Under the pieces are notes generated by a model. The model was given only the letters and a program-made list of their open reading frames with translations, searched no databases and was not told where the DNA came from. A stretch of DNA of 64,000 nucleotides from Candidatus Poribacteria bacterium (GTDB lineage: Bacteria > Poribacteria > WGA-4E > WGA-3G): positions 1 through 64,000 of the forward strand of contig JAAXHO010000213.1 of NCBI GenBank assembly GCA_012270795.1, given 5' to 3'. Made by a program: the position numbers and the translations under genes. Below, piece after piece: positions 45,834 to 54,280 of the stretch; within the stretch, counting starts at the first letter, position 1, and every line of letters begins with the position of its first letter.

Positions 45834-46451
45834 CTATTTTTTCGATGGTACCAAAGAGGTACTTTCAAGGAATGTGATTACTTTCTGTGCAGATTCTATA
45901 ATAGAGAGTTCCGCCGTGTTTACGACGATCTCTGGTTTTTTGGGTGCTTCGTAAGGTGCACTAATACCCGTAAATTCCTTGATTTCTCCAGCCCGTGCTT
46001 TTTTGTATAACCCTTTAGGATCGCGTTCTTCACATACATCAATCGGACAATCAACAAGAACCTCTACAAATCTGTTATCAGAGATTAATTCTCTTGCTTG
46101 ATCACGGTCGGCGCGGTAAGGGGAAATAAATGCTGTCATTACAATCGTGCCGGCATCCACAAATAGCTTAGCCACTTCACCGACGCGTCGTATGTTTTCT
46201 TCCCGGTCCTCAGGTGAGAAACCTAAATTCTTGTTCAATCCATGACGGACATTGTCTCCATCAAGTACATAAGTGTGATGGTTACGCTCGTGCAATAAAT
46301 GTGCTACTGCATTTGCTAAAGTTGACTTTCCTGAACCTGACAGACCGGTGAACCAAACAACACACCCTTTTTGGTTTAGTAATTGTTCCCGATCTTCTAC
46401 TGTGACGGTTGTTGAATGCCACGTAATATTAGTTGATTTCTGTACTGCCAA
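45834..46451 (-). CDS. cysC: adenylylsulfate kinase
   Basis: CysC phosphorylates adenosine 5'-phosphosulfate to PAPS in sulfate activation. The P-loop is GLSGSGKST (residues 36-44), followed by [11 protein letters not shown], the phospho-Ser-type segment [12 protein letters not shown], and the lid [11 protein letters not shown]. The length (205) is normal. The start is TTG 46451, supported by AGGA 9 bp upstream. There is no sulfate adenylyltransferase (cysDN/sat) or PAPS reductase beside it; instead it heads an operon with FAH-type and D-amino-acid enzymes, an unusual partnership. PAPS might serve sulfation or assimilation. Confidence 0.95.
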   Translation of the reverse strand: MAVQKSTNITWHSTTVTVEDREQLLNQKGCVVWFTGLSGSGKSTLANAVAHLLHERNHHTYVLDGDNVRHGLNKNLGFSPEDREENIRRVGEVAKLFVDAGTIVMTAFISPYRADRDQARELISDNRFVEVLVDCPIDVCEERDPKGLYKKARAGEIKEFTGISAPYEAPKKPEIVVNTAELSIIESAQKVITFLESTSLVPSKK

Positions 46452-46757
46452 TAGTTGGTCCTCATGATTTCCGATACTTCTTTAGTATAAGTAAAAAGTT
46501 CTAAATTATATTTTTCAAGACATTGTGCTTGAAGTTGATTGATTATATAGACGCTTAATTAATATAGTATATCAAAAGTAGATGCGAAGTGCAAATTTAT
46601 ATTTATTAATCTTTTCAGTTGACTAATTTCATTTTGCCGTATATAATCATTTGCCATATTGAGTTTGCAGCTATACGGAAATTTTGTTTTTATAAATCTT
46701 AAATATGCTATTGAATTAAACGTAATAAAATCACTGAAATTGACACAGGAAACATAC
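46452..46757. other. gap between divergent genes, no gene seen
   Basis: An AT-rich stretch between cysC (minus) and the methyltransferase (plus), presumably holding both promoters. I found no convincing spaced -35/-10 pair, repeat or small gene in it. Confidence 0.5.
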
Positions 46758-47411
46758 ATGAAAAGAATAGTAGAACCTGAGGTAATGGACACAGTTGAAG
46801 CTGCAGAAGCCTATGATGCAATGGCACATGGAGAAGTTGACGAAGCATTTGTAGATCGTGTGATTGAACTCGGTGCAAAAAGTGGGCATTTCCTTGACGT
46901 TGGTACAGGACCTGCACAGATACCTATCCTATTTGCAACACGGTGTCCAAATGTCAAGATTACAGCAATCGACTTATCTGAAGAAATGTTGAAAATTGCT
47001 GAACAACATGTAAGAGATTCTGATCTTTCCAGACAGATAAAGCTTGAACATATTGATGCAAAAGACCTGCCTTATCCTGACAATTGTTTTGATGGACTAA
47101 TTTCTAACAGCATAGTACATCATATACACGATGCGTTAACTGCTCTAAAAGAGATGGGAAGAGTAGTAAAACCTAACGGTATCATATTAATTCGCGATCT
47201 CATCCGACCAGAAAATCTTGCAGATGCCCAAAGATTTGTAGATACTTATGCTTCTGAAGATACGCCTTACCAACAGAAACTCTATTACGACTCTTTCCTT
47301 GCTGCTTTTACCATTGCCGAAGTCAAAGAGATGATAAGTCAAACAGATATGACTGGGGGGGTGGTTGTTCAAAGCTCGGATAGACATTGGTCAATTGAAC
47401 GAAGCATTTAG
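46758..47411 (+). CDS. class I SAM-dependent methyltransferase
   Basis: A ~217-residue cytosolic methyltransferase. Motif I is FLDVGTGPAQIPI, motif II has ITAIDLSEEML, and DGLISNSIVHHIHD followed by GRVVKPNGIILIRDL are the post-motif strands of the Methyltransf_11/25 type. ATG 46758 with CAGGAAA upstream is chosen; the frame is open from 46659 but without a ribosome site. It lies alone between divergent genes. The methyl acceptor is unknown. Confidence 0.87.
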   Translation: MKRIVEPEVMDTVEAAEAYDAMAHGEVDEAFVDRVIELGAKSGHFLDVGTGPAQIPILFATRCPNVKITAIDLSEEMLKIAEQHVRDSDLSRQIKLEHIDAKDLPYPDNCFDGLISNSIVHHIHDALTALKEMGRVVKPNGIILIRDLIRPENLADAQRFVDTYASEDTPYQQKLYYDSFLAAFTIAEVKEMISQTDMTGGVVVQSSDRHWSIERSI

Positions 47412-47543
47412 ATCAATATGCCGTTAAGTTAACTTTCTTTTTTCGCCATATTGCCTTTTCAAAGTGGTTTACTACGTATTGAAACTATCCCCGTTCTAAA
47501 GGGTTACAAAACCGTACAATAGCACTTAATGTACAAAAATAGG

Positions 47544-47573
47544 TTGACAAACATTAATACCTTTAGGTAGAAT
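47544..47573 (+). promoter_or_regulatory. predicted promoter for the 47612 gene
   Basis: TTGACA at 47544-47549 and TAGAAT at 47568-47573 with an 18 bp spacer lie ~40 bp before the start codon at 47612. Confidence 0.55.
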
Positions 47574-47611
47574 TATATCAGAATTACTTTCTTATTATGA
47601 GGAGACAATCA

Positions 47612-47977
47612 ATGGCAGAGGAAAATGGAATGGACCAAGCAACCGAAAATTCAAACAATGAAACACCAGAAAGTGGTATGATTTTAAACATTATGCAGTT
47701 GCAATCAATTGATATTAACCAACGATTCATCCGTGTCAAAACTGATAATGGGTGGCGAATAAATATACTTGATACAGGAAAAGTTACAATAAATTTCATT
47801 ACAAGTATGAGAAAAATTGAAAGTATGTTAATGTCGGGGGATGCAATAGAACGTGATGGTGACGATATAATCATTGTTCGAAACCAACCAGATGATGCTT
47901 ATCGTTCAAAACGTAGTAGTTCACAGTTAGCAATAACTCGTGAAGACTTATTGTCTGCTGAACCGAAAGCAAATTAA
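47612..47977 (+). CDS. small hypothetical protein
   Basis: A 121-residue protein with no family I recognise. ATG 47612 is chosen because GAGGAGA lies 8 bp upstream, itself overlapping the earlier ATG 47597. The N-terminus is acidic and polar (EENGMDQATENSNNETPESG), the centre is beta-rich (QRFIRVKTDNGWRINILDTGKV) and the end is basic then acidic. No signal or membrane segment. It has its own consensus promoter and is followed 135 bp on by the zinc-ribbon gene; a cytoplasmic regulatory role is possible but unsupported. Confidence 0.7.
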   Translation: MAEENGMDQATENSNNETPESGMILNIMQLQSIDINQRFIRVKTDNGWRINILDTGKVTINFITSMRKIESMLMSGDAIERDGDDIIIVRNQPDDAYRSKRSSSQLAITREDLLSAEPKAN

Positions 47978-48112
47978 GATACCTTGTGAAAAATTATTGA
48001 AATTAGTCATAAGATGTATTTTACTACATAGCATAGTATCGTTATAACATAGTATCGCTCATCTTCTCATTCGGTTCATCTGTCAATTCAATTGATTTCG
48101 GAGGTAGGAATC

Positions 48113-48628
48113 ATTTTAGAACGTATATATAGACTTATCTCAAGTTTAAAGGGTGGTACTATGGTTCCAACAGGGGTGGTGTTAAGCCCTGATAATTTTG
48201 CTGTAGTAACATCCGAACACCTTGATAACATTGAAACGCATCTCTCTGATTCACTAAGACTTGAGCATCACCTTGCGTTGCCTATTTCTGTACGTTCAGA
48301 GGATACGGATATAATCGTTGTGAAAGAACTGGTACCGAATCCGTGTCCAATCTGTAGACATCCCCTAAAGTTTCTCCGCGAATTAATTGATCGTTTTGAG
48401 AAGGAAAATACAAATTTAATTCGGTGTCCGCTTGGTCATCATTACTCAGGTACCATGAAGATATACCATCTCAACATTTTTCAACAGTCAGAAAGAGCAG
48501 AATTGGAAAACAACCTATCAGAATGTCCTGCATGCCGAAGTAAAAAGATACAGTACTTAAGTCCTTCAGATATGTTCTGTTTAGATTGCGATTGGGATAG
48601 TGGGATGGTAGCACGTTACAGAACATAG
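48113..48628 (+). CDS. zinc-ribbon hypothetical protein with possible non-canonical start
   Basis: A protein of ~150-170 residues. The C-terminal half contains two CxxC pairs: NPCPICRHPL with a distal RCPLGHHYSG, and SECPACRSKK with FCLDCDWDSG, together forming one or two zinc-ribbon sites. The start is unclear. A perfect GGAGGT at 48100-48105 is followed by AATCATT with no ATG, GTG or TTG at the right distance; AUU at 48113 or AUC at 48110 would fit, while ATG 48161 has weaker GGTGG upstream and TTG 48092 precedes the SD. No homologue recognised; nucleic-acid or protein binding is possible. Confidence 0.65.
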   Translation: MLERIYRLISSLKGGTMVPTGVVLSPDNFAVVTSEHLDNIETHLSDSLRLEHHLALPISVRSEDTDIIVVKELVPNPCPICRHPLKFLRELIDRFEKENTNLIRCPLGHHYSGTMKIYHLNIFQQSERAELENNLSECPACRSKKIQYLSPSDMFCLDCDWDSGMVARYRT

Positions 48629-48699
48629 GTGCGATATAGTGAATACCGCACCTTCATATTTGAAACTAAGGCATACCGATTGTCTTCGTTATTACGTGC

Positions 48700-50328
48700 T
48701 TACATATAGTCATCATGCATATCAGCATCTGGTAATTCTGGTGGTTCCTCAATTTCAGTGATTAAAGTTTCGGTAGTCAATAGCAAACCCGCAATGCTGG
48801 CTGCATTCTGTAGAGCGGACCGAACAACCTTTGTAGGATCAATCACTCCATATTCAAGCATATCCCCGTACTCTTCTGTTGCAGCGTTGAATCCAAAATT
48901 AATATCTGCATCTTCAACTTTTGCAAGAACAACTGCACCTTCTAAGCCAGCATTTTCTGCAATAGCGCGAACTGGGGATCGCAATGCTGCCTGAACAATA
49001 TTGCGGCCCGTATTTTGATCGCCATCTAATTCGAGGTTTTCTATATTTGAGATAGCTCGCAGCAAGGCAGTCCCACCACCAGGAACAATCCCTTCCTCTA
49101 TAGCGGCGCGTGTGGCAGCGAGGGCATCTTCACATCTTGCCTTTTTTTCTTTCATTTCGATTTCCGTTGCAGCACCGACATTGACAACCGCCACACCCCC
49201 AGCGAGTTTCGCCAGGCGTTCTTCAAGTTTTTCTCTGTCATATTCTGAAGTCGTTTCTTCAATCTGTCTACGTATCTGAGCGACTCTCCCTTCAATACTT
49301 TCGGTAGCACCAAAACCACCTACAATGGTTGTGGTATCTTTGTCAATATTAACCCTGCGCGCAGTACCTAACATCCCTACAACAATGTTTTCTATACGAA
49401 TACCACTTTCTTCAGAAACAACCTGTCCCGCAGTCAATACTGCTATATCTTCCAACATTTCTTTGCGTCTATCACCGAATCCAGGTGCTTTCACTGCAGC
49501 AACTTGCATGTTCCCTCTCAAACTGTTAACTACTAAAGTTGATAACGCTTCACCTTCAACATCTTCAGCAATAATCAGCAGCGGACGACTCAGTTGTATA
49601 ACCTTTTCTAATATCGGCACTAAGTCTGCGATTGAAGATATTTTACCAGTATTGATTAGAATATATGGATTCTCAAGTTCAACAGTCTGGTCTTTGAGGT
49701 TCGTAACAAAATTTGGAGATAAGAAACCTCTGTCAAACTGCATGCCTTCAACAATGTCAACAGTTGTTTCTGATGTTTTACCTTCTTCTATGGTTATTGC
49801 CCCGTCATTTCCAACTTTCTCAATCGCATCAGCGATGATTGTACCGATATCACTATCATTTGCGGGATCGTTGGCTGCAATTGATGCAACTTGGACAATC
49901 TCTTCATGGGTGTTAACCTCGCGGCTCTGTGCAGCAATTGCATCTACTGCAGCAACAACAGCTTTATCTATACCTATTTTCAACTGCATGGGGTCTGCGC
50001 CAGCAGTTACGTTTTTTAGACCTTCATGTAAAATTTCTTGTCCTAACAAAGTGGCAGTAGTGGTTCCGTCTCCTGCGACATCGTTTGTTTTCGTAGCAAT
50101 AGACTCCAACAATTGTGCCCCCATATTCTCATAAGGGTCTTCAAGTTCAATCTCATTAGCAACAGTGACACCATCACATGTAATGATAGGTGCCCCATAA
50201 GATTTTTGTATGACCACATTTCGTCCACGTGGCCCTAAAGTTACCTTGACAGCATTTGCAAGCACGGCAGCACCACGTTTTAGAGCCACCCTTGCTTCTT
50301 CGTCAAAAATTAATTGCTTTGCGGGCAT
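48700..50328 (-). CDS. groEL: 60 kDa chaperonin GroEL
   Basis: GroEL forms a double-ring ATP-driven folding chamber in the cytoplasm. At 542 residues it shows family hallmarks: [64 protein letters not shown] and [12 protein letters not shown]. Two features are unusual: the usual Lys of the TKDGVTV segment is Cys (TCDGVTV), and the C-terminus is acidic ([14 protein letters not shown]) instead of the Gly-Gly-Met repeat. AGGAGG precedes ATG 50328 and a consensus promoter lies upstream. groES is not adjacent, so this may be one of several groEL copies. Confidence 0.97.
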   Translation of the reverse strand: MPAKQLIFDEEARVALKRGAAVLANAVKVTLGPRGRNVVIQKSYGAPIITCDGVTVANEIELEDPYENMGAQLLESIATKTNDVAGDGTTTATLLGQEILHEGLKNVTAGADPMQLKIGIDKAVVAAVDAIAAQSREVNTHEEIVQVASIAANDPANDSDIGTIIADAIEKVGNDGAITIEEGKTSETTVDIVEGMQFDRGFLSPNFVTNLKDQTVELENPYILINTGKISSIADLVPILEKVIQLSRPLLIIAEDVEGEALSTLVVNSLRGNMQVAAVKAPGFGDRRKEMLEDIAVLTAGQVVSEESGIRIENIVVGMLGTARRVNIDKDTTTIVGGFGATESIEGRVAQIRRQIEETTSEYDREKLEERLAKLAGGVAVVNVGAATEIEMKEKKARCEDALAATRAAIEEGIVPGGGTALLRAISNIENLELDGDQNTGRNIVQAALRSPVRAIAENAGLEGAVVLAKVEDADINFGFNAATEEYGDMLEYGVIDPTKVVRSALQNAASIAGLLLTTETLITEIEEPPELPDADMHDDYM

Positions 50329-50386
50329 TAAATTCCTCCTAAAGTGTATCTATTAGAGACCTTGATATAAACAATTCTATGATAAA

Positions 50387-50415
50387 ATTATAGCATAGAC
50401 ATGAGAGGAAGTCAA
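50387..50415 (-). promoter_or_regulatory. consensus sigma-70-type promoter of groEL
   Basis: On the minus strand TTGACT (50415-50410) and TATAAT (50392-50387) are 17 bp apart, about 60 bp upstream of groEL. No CIRCE inverted repeat (TTAGCACTC-type) is present, so HrcA control is not apparent. Confidence 0.75.
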
Positions 50416-50448
50416 CTTTTTTCAATAGTTATCTACAATACAGAAAAA

Positions 50449-52308
50449 CTACCTATTTAAACCCCAATTCTCCAGCAATGATGTGTATAATCTTGGATAC
50501 TTTTGGATATCTTTCTCATACATATAGGAGAGGAAACCTAATATTCCTGGTTGTGGATTCCTTTTTCCAATCACCTTCTTTAATACATCATTATGGAAAA
50601 TTTTTTCAGCTATTATTGGATTCTTTATTTTATGAAGTACCTCTGATAGGTGATAATGTGCAGGAACATAATCACTCTGCAAGCGGATTGCTTGTTCCAA
50701 ATCATTGGTAGCTTTGTTTAAACGCCCGTTCTTACTAATGAGCCAACCCAAAGTATCGTGATACTTTGCCAATTCGGGGCGGCGACCGACCGATGTGTAT
50801 GCCAGTACTTCAGCTAATAGATTTTTCTGTTGATAGTTCTCAGAACAGAGCTGAGCGAGATTACTATATGCTTCCGCTTCGTTTGGCTCAAAAGAGATCG
50901 CAGTTTCAAAGGCAATTCGAGCTTTATGGAACTGTCCCAACTTCTTATATGCTGTTCCAAGAATATTATATATCATATAATCAGAAGAACGACTTGATTC
51001 AGAATCGAGTCCACTTAATGGAATTGATGCCTCTGCTACAAAGGGTTGATAAGCATTTATAGTTCTTATCTGTAAATAATATTCATAAGCTTCAACAGCC
51101 GAAGCATATAGTTTTTCCTGAAAATAGGCATACCCTAATTCCCTAAATAATTCAGGATCAATTGATTCATGACTCCTAATTAGTTCAAACTTTTCAATTG
51201 CCCTACGATAATCTGCCTGTTGAATAGAGAAACTACCTTCAGCAAGATAAAGTTGCGGATCTTTGAGAAAATCGCTATCATACCCCTGATAATAGGGGGA
51301 CCGAGGCATGCGTTGTACTTGGGAATAGACTAATCCAACTGTCGCTCCTATCAAAAGACATAACAATACGATAAAGAGACGCGTACGTGAAACCCAACGT
51401 TTTGATAGATAAGCCTTAGATCGCAATACCATCGCAAAAATACTCGGTTTATAATGCGTATCTTCCTGTTCATAAATTACAACTGAAGTATTGGGTACTA
51501 GTACTGGCAACGCAGGTGTTGTGCCAAGTCTCTGAATTGCTCCAATTTCGTCGAAATCCATTTCGCCACTTGTTCTGTTTGATTCTTCTAAATGCTCAAC
51601 ATTTTCATTATATACTTCAGTATTTGACCCATCTGATTCCTGTTCCTGATCTTCATTCACTTCAAGGACTGGCACTTCAATTTCATCGGTTTTTCCTTCT
51701 TTTCCAACATTGTAATTAGTTTCATTTGTATCTTCAATAGAAGTTTGAGCGACCTGTTCTAAATCTTGAGAATCGTCACTAATTTCAACAACGACATTAG
51801 AATTTTCTTGGTTTAAATCATTTTGCTGTTGTTCTGGATCGGATACTTGACTATCAACTTTATCACCACCATCATCAGTAGTATTTTGATCATGCTCAGC
51901 TAATTCATCGGTTTCTGAGCGTCTAACATTTATCAAGTCAATACTCTTTTGTATTTCCCTACGTGTCAAAGGTGAAAGCGATCTGTTAAAAAGTTGATTT
52001 AGGGTGGGAAGTACCTCTGATGTGCCAATGTTCCCAATTACCTCAATCAGCGTCCAGAGTGTTAAATCATTTTCTTCAGACATTATTGCATCTAATAAGG
52101 CAGGTGTAACCTCTTGTAGGGTGTATTGCTGTAAGGCACCAGCAGCTTCACGTCTGACGCTGGGCGCATTATCTCGCAACGCATTCAAGAGAAAAGGAAG
52201 TGCTTGTTCTCCACCAATCTCAGCGATATCCATGATTGCAGCGCGACGGGTAGCAACCGGCTGTGTTGTATCTATTAGTTTCTCTGTCAATCTTTCTATT
52301 GATGCCAT
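50449..52308 (-). CDS. membrane protein with HEAT and TPR repeats
   Basis: A 619-residue protein in three parts. Residues ~1-135 are HEAT/armadillo-type repeats (TRRAAIMDIAEIGGEQALPFL, SVRREAAGALQQYTLQEVTPAL). Residues ~135-300 form a very acidic, Gln/Asn-rich linker. One membrane helix (LFIVLLCLLIGATVGLVYSQV, ~316-336) follows. The rest (~345-600) has TPR repeats (ELFRELGYAYFQEKLYASAVEAYEYYL, IYNILGTAYKKLGQFHKARIAFETA, EAYSNLAQLCSE, AHYHLSEVLHKI). The orientation suggests HEAT domain in the cytoplasm and TPR outside. It is a protein-protein scaffold of unknown purpose. Its gene ends 60 bp before the groEL promoter. Confidence 0.82.
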   Translation of the reverse strand: MASIERLTEKLIDTTQPVATRRAAIMDIAEIGGEQALPFLLNALRDNAPSVRREAAGALQQYTLQEVTPALLDAIMSEENDLTLWTLIEVIGNIGTSEVLPTLNQLFNRSLSPLTRREIQKSIDLINVRRSETDELAEHDQNTTDDGGDKVDSQVSDPEQQQNDLNQENSNVVVEISDDSQDLEQVAQTSIEDTNETNYNVGKEGKTDEIEVPVLEVNEDQEQESDGSNTEVYNENVEHLEESNRTSGEMDFDEIGAIQRLGTTPALPVLVPNTSVVIYEQEDTHYKPSIFAMVLRSKAYLSKRWVSRTRLFIVLLCLLIGATVGLVYSQVQRMPRSPYYQGYDSDFLKDPQLYLAEGSFSIQQADYRRAIEKFELIRSHESIDPELFRELGYAYFQEKLYASAVEAYEYYLQIRTINAYQPFVAEASIPLSGLDSESSRSSDYMIYNILGTAYKKLGQFHKARIAFETAISFEPNEAEAYSNLAQLCSENYQQKNLLAEVLAYTSVGRRPELAKYHDTLGWLISKNGRLNKATNDLEQAIRLQSDYVPAHYHLSEVLHKIKNPIIAEKIFHNDVLKKVIGKRNPQPGILGFLSYMYEKDIQKYPRLYTSLLENWGLNR

Positions 52309-52498
52309 TGTTGCCTTTTATGTAGGTTCTGAGATTTCTTACTTGAATTTTGCAAAATGTGAAGAAGTTTCTACAAAAAGTAATTTCTGAACAGTGTAGT
52401 CAGTGTAAATCTTACCAATAATAAAACGATTTCAATTAGAACTTAGATACATTTTTGAGAAAATCTTATTTTAAGAAAAATCGTATGTGATAAGTTTT

Positions 52499-52540
52499 TG
52501 GCGATTCTGTCCGCGAAAAACTTTACAGACCCCACACCCT
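52499..52540. repeat. dispersed repeat with GGCGATTCTGT and AAAACTTTACA blocks
   Basis: TTGGCGATTCTGTCCGCG then AAAAACTTTACAGACCCC is related, with rearranged blocks, to 19042-19080. It lies upstream of the substrate-binding protein gene. Nothing else but the promoter is seen in the 52309-52611 gap. Confidence 0.45.
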
Positions 52541-52549
52541 TAATTTGAC

Positions 52550-52578
52550 TTGACTTTTGCTAAAAAAATCTATATCAT
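52550..52578 (+). promoter_or_regulatory. predicted promoter of the substrate-binding protein gene
   Basis: TTGACT at 52550-52555 and TATCAT at 52573-52578 have a 17 bp spacer, ~35 bp before the start at 52612. Confidence 0.55.
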
Positions 52579-52611
52579 GAAACATATATATTTTGGTCAT
52601 TGGAGTTTTAT

Positions 52612-54279
52612 ATGATAAGTAAGTTTTTTGCTATTTTTTATAAAATGTATCTTATGAAATTAAACTGTCTTTGTACTCATCTACCGAGAGCATTATTGTT
52701 CGTCTCTATTGCAACCACAATCACACTATCTATGACAATATTACCTACCTATACTTATGCAGATGCACATGATATTGGTGGAACTTTGATTTTTGGGCGT
52801 GGAGGCGATTCTGTCGGATTAGATCCAGCTTTTGAAGAAGATGGTGAATCCTTCAAAGTCTGTGATAATATTTACGATACGCTCGTTCAGTATAAGGATG
52901 GTAGTACAGAAATTGAACCTGGTCTTGCAACGCGTTGGGAAAGTTCTAAGGACGGACTCACTTGGACTTTTTACCTACGAAAAGGGGTCAATTTTCATGA
53001 CGGTACCCCTTTCAATGCAGAAGCAGTTTTGTTCTCTCTCAATAGACAGCACGAAAAAACTCACGATTTCAATAAAGAAGGAGGCTCCTATATTTATTGG
53101 GTAGCTACTGGATTGGCAGACATCGTAGATGAAATAACTGCCATTGATGAGTTTACCGTGCAGATAAAACTCAATACTTCTTATGCCCCTTTTATCTATA
53201 CAATCGCTATCACTCCTTTCTCTATTGTGAGTCCAACTGCTGTAAAAAAATACAAAAATCAGTCAGAGACATTCGCAAATAATCCAGTCGGTACAGGTCC
53301 CTTTAAGTTTGTTCAATGGGATAGAGGAGATAAAATTGTACTGGAAGCAAACAAGAACTATTGGGGAGGAAGACCAAAACTGGATAGAGTGGTCTTCCGT
53401 TCTATTCCAGATAATGCTGTAAGATTGATTGAAATGCAACGCGGCAGCCTTCATGTGATGGAATTTCCAAATCCAGATGATTTACAGCAGATCAAGGACG
53501 ATGACGAACTTACGTTGCTAACACAACCCGGTATGAACATCGGTTATTTAGCAATGAACTTAGATAAAACGCCATTGAATAACCAAAAAGTTAGACTGGC
53601 AATTAACCATGCAATCAATAAAAAGACTATTATTGAACACCTATATCAAGGATTAGGTATACCAGCAAAAAACCCAATTCCACCGACACTTTGGAGTTAT
53701 GACGATTCAATACAAGACTATCCTTACGATCCAAAATTAGCAAAAAAACTCCTAACTGAGGCAGGATATCCCGATGGATTTAGTACGACACTTTGGGCAC
53801 TGCCTGTTCCACGTCCATACATTCCAGATGGGCGCGCTTTGGCAGAAGTAATTCAATCTGAACTCCGAAATATTGGAATTGATGCAAAAATTCTAACTTA
53901 TGACTGGGGGACATACCTTGAGAAAACAAAAAACGGTGAGCATGACTTGGCAATGTTGGGGTGGAGTGCCGACCTTGGAGACCCAGATAACTTCTTATAT
54001 GTACTATTGAGCAAAACTTCAGCAGAGAAACCTGCTGCAAATATCGCATTTTATCGTAGTGAGGAAATGCAAAGTGTTTTGGAAAAAGCAAGAGCAATTA
54101 CAGATAAAGATAAACGGACATCATTATACAAGGATGCCCAACGTATATTTCACAAAGACGTTCCATGGGTGCCTTTAGCACACGCAAAACAAGTTTTAGT
54201 CATAAATAAGAAGGTCAAAAACCTAAAGCTTCATCCATTGAATTGGAAATACTTACGTAATGTAACCCTTGAAAGGTAA
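52612..54279 (+). CDS. ABC transporter substrate-binding protein, family 5 (dipeptide/oligopeptide type)
   Basis: A ~555-residue extracytoplasmic binding protein of the SBP_bac_5 family. A signal segment (residues ~24-47, LLFVSIATTITLSMTILPTYTYA) precedes DIGGTLIFGRGGDSVGLDP and the family signatures: LTWTFYLRKGVNFHDGTPFNA, NNPVGTGPFKF, NIGYLAMNLDKTPLNNQKVR and the Trp-rich MLGWSADLGDPDNFLY. It would capture peptides, or possibly sugars as in some family 5 members, for import. TGGAG directly before ATG 52612 sets the start. No permease or ATPase gene follows; instead a tandem paralogue begins one base after the stop. Confidence 0.92.
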   Translation: MISKFFAIFYKMYLMKLNCLCTHLPRALLFVSIATTITLSMTILPTYTYADAHDIGGTLIFGRGGDSVGLDPAFEEDGESFKVCDNIYDTLVQYKDGSTEIEPGLATRWESSKDGLTWTFYLRKGVNFHDGTPFNAEAVLFSLNRQHEKTHDFNKEGGSYIYWVATGLADIVDEITAIDEFTVQIKLNTSYAPFIYTIAITPFSIVSPTAVKKYKNQSETFANNPVGTGPFKFVQWDRGDKIVLEANKNYWGGRPKLDRVVFRSIPDNAVRLIEMQRGSLHVMEFPNPDDLQQIKDDDELTLLTQPGMNIGYLAMNLDKTPLNNQKVRLAINHAINKKTIIEHLYQGLGIPAKNPIPPTLWSYDDSIQDYPYDPKLAKKLLTEAGYPDGFSTTLWALPVPRPYIPDGRALAEVIQSELRNIGIDAKILTYDWGTYLEKTKNGEHDLAMLGWSADLGDPDNFLYVLLSKTSAEKPAANIAFYRSEEMQSVLEKARAITDKDKRTSLYKDAQRIFHKDVPWVPLAHAKQVLVINKKVKNLKLHPLNWKYLRNVTLER

Positions 54280-54280
54280 T

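Noticed and set aside
50329..50448. CIRCE/HrcA operator for groEL
   Set aside because: No TTAGCACTC-type inverted repeat is present between the promoter and the start codon.
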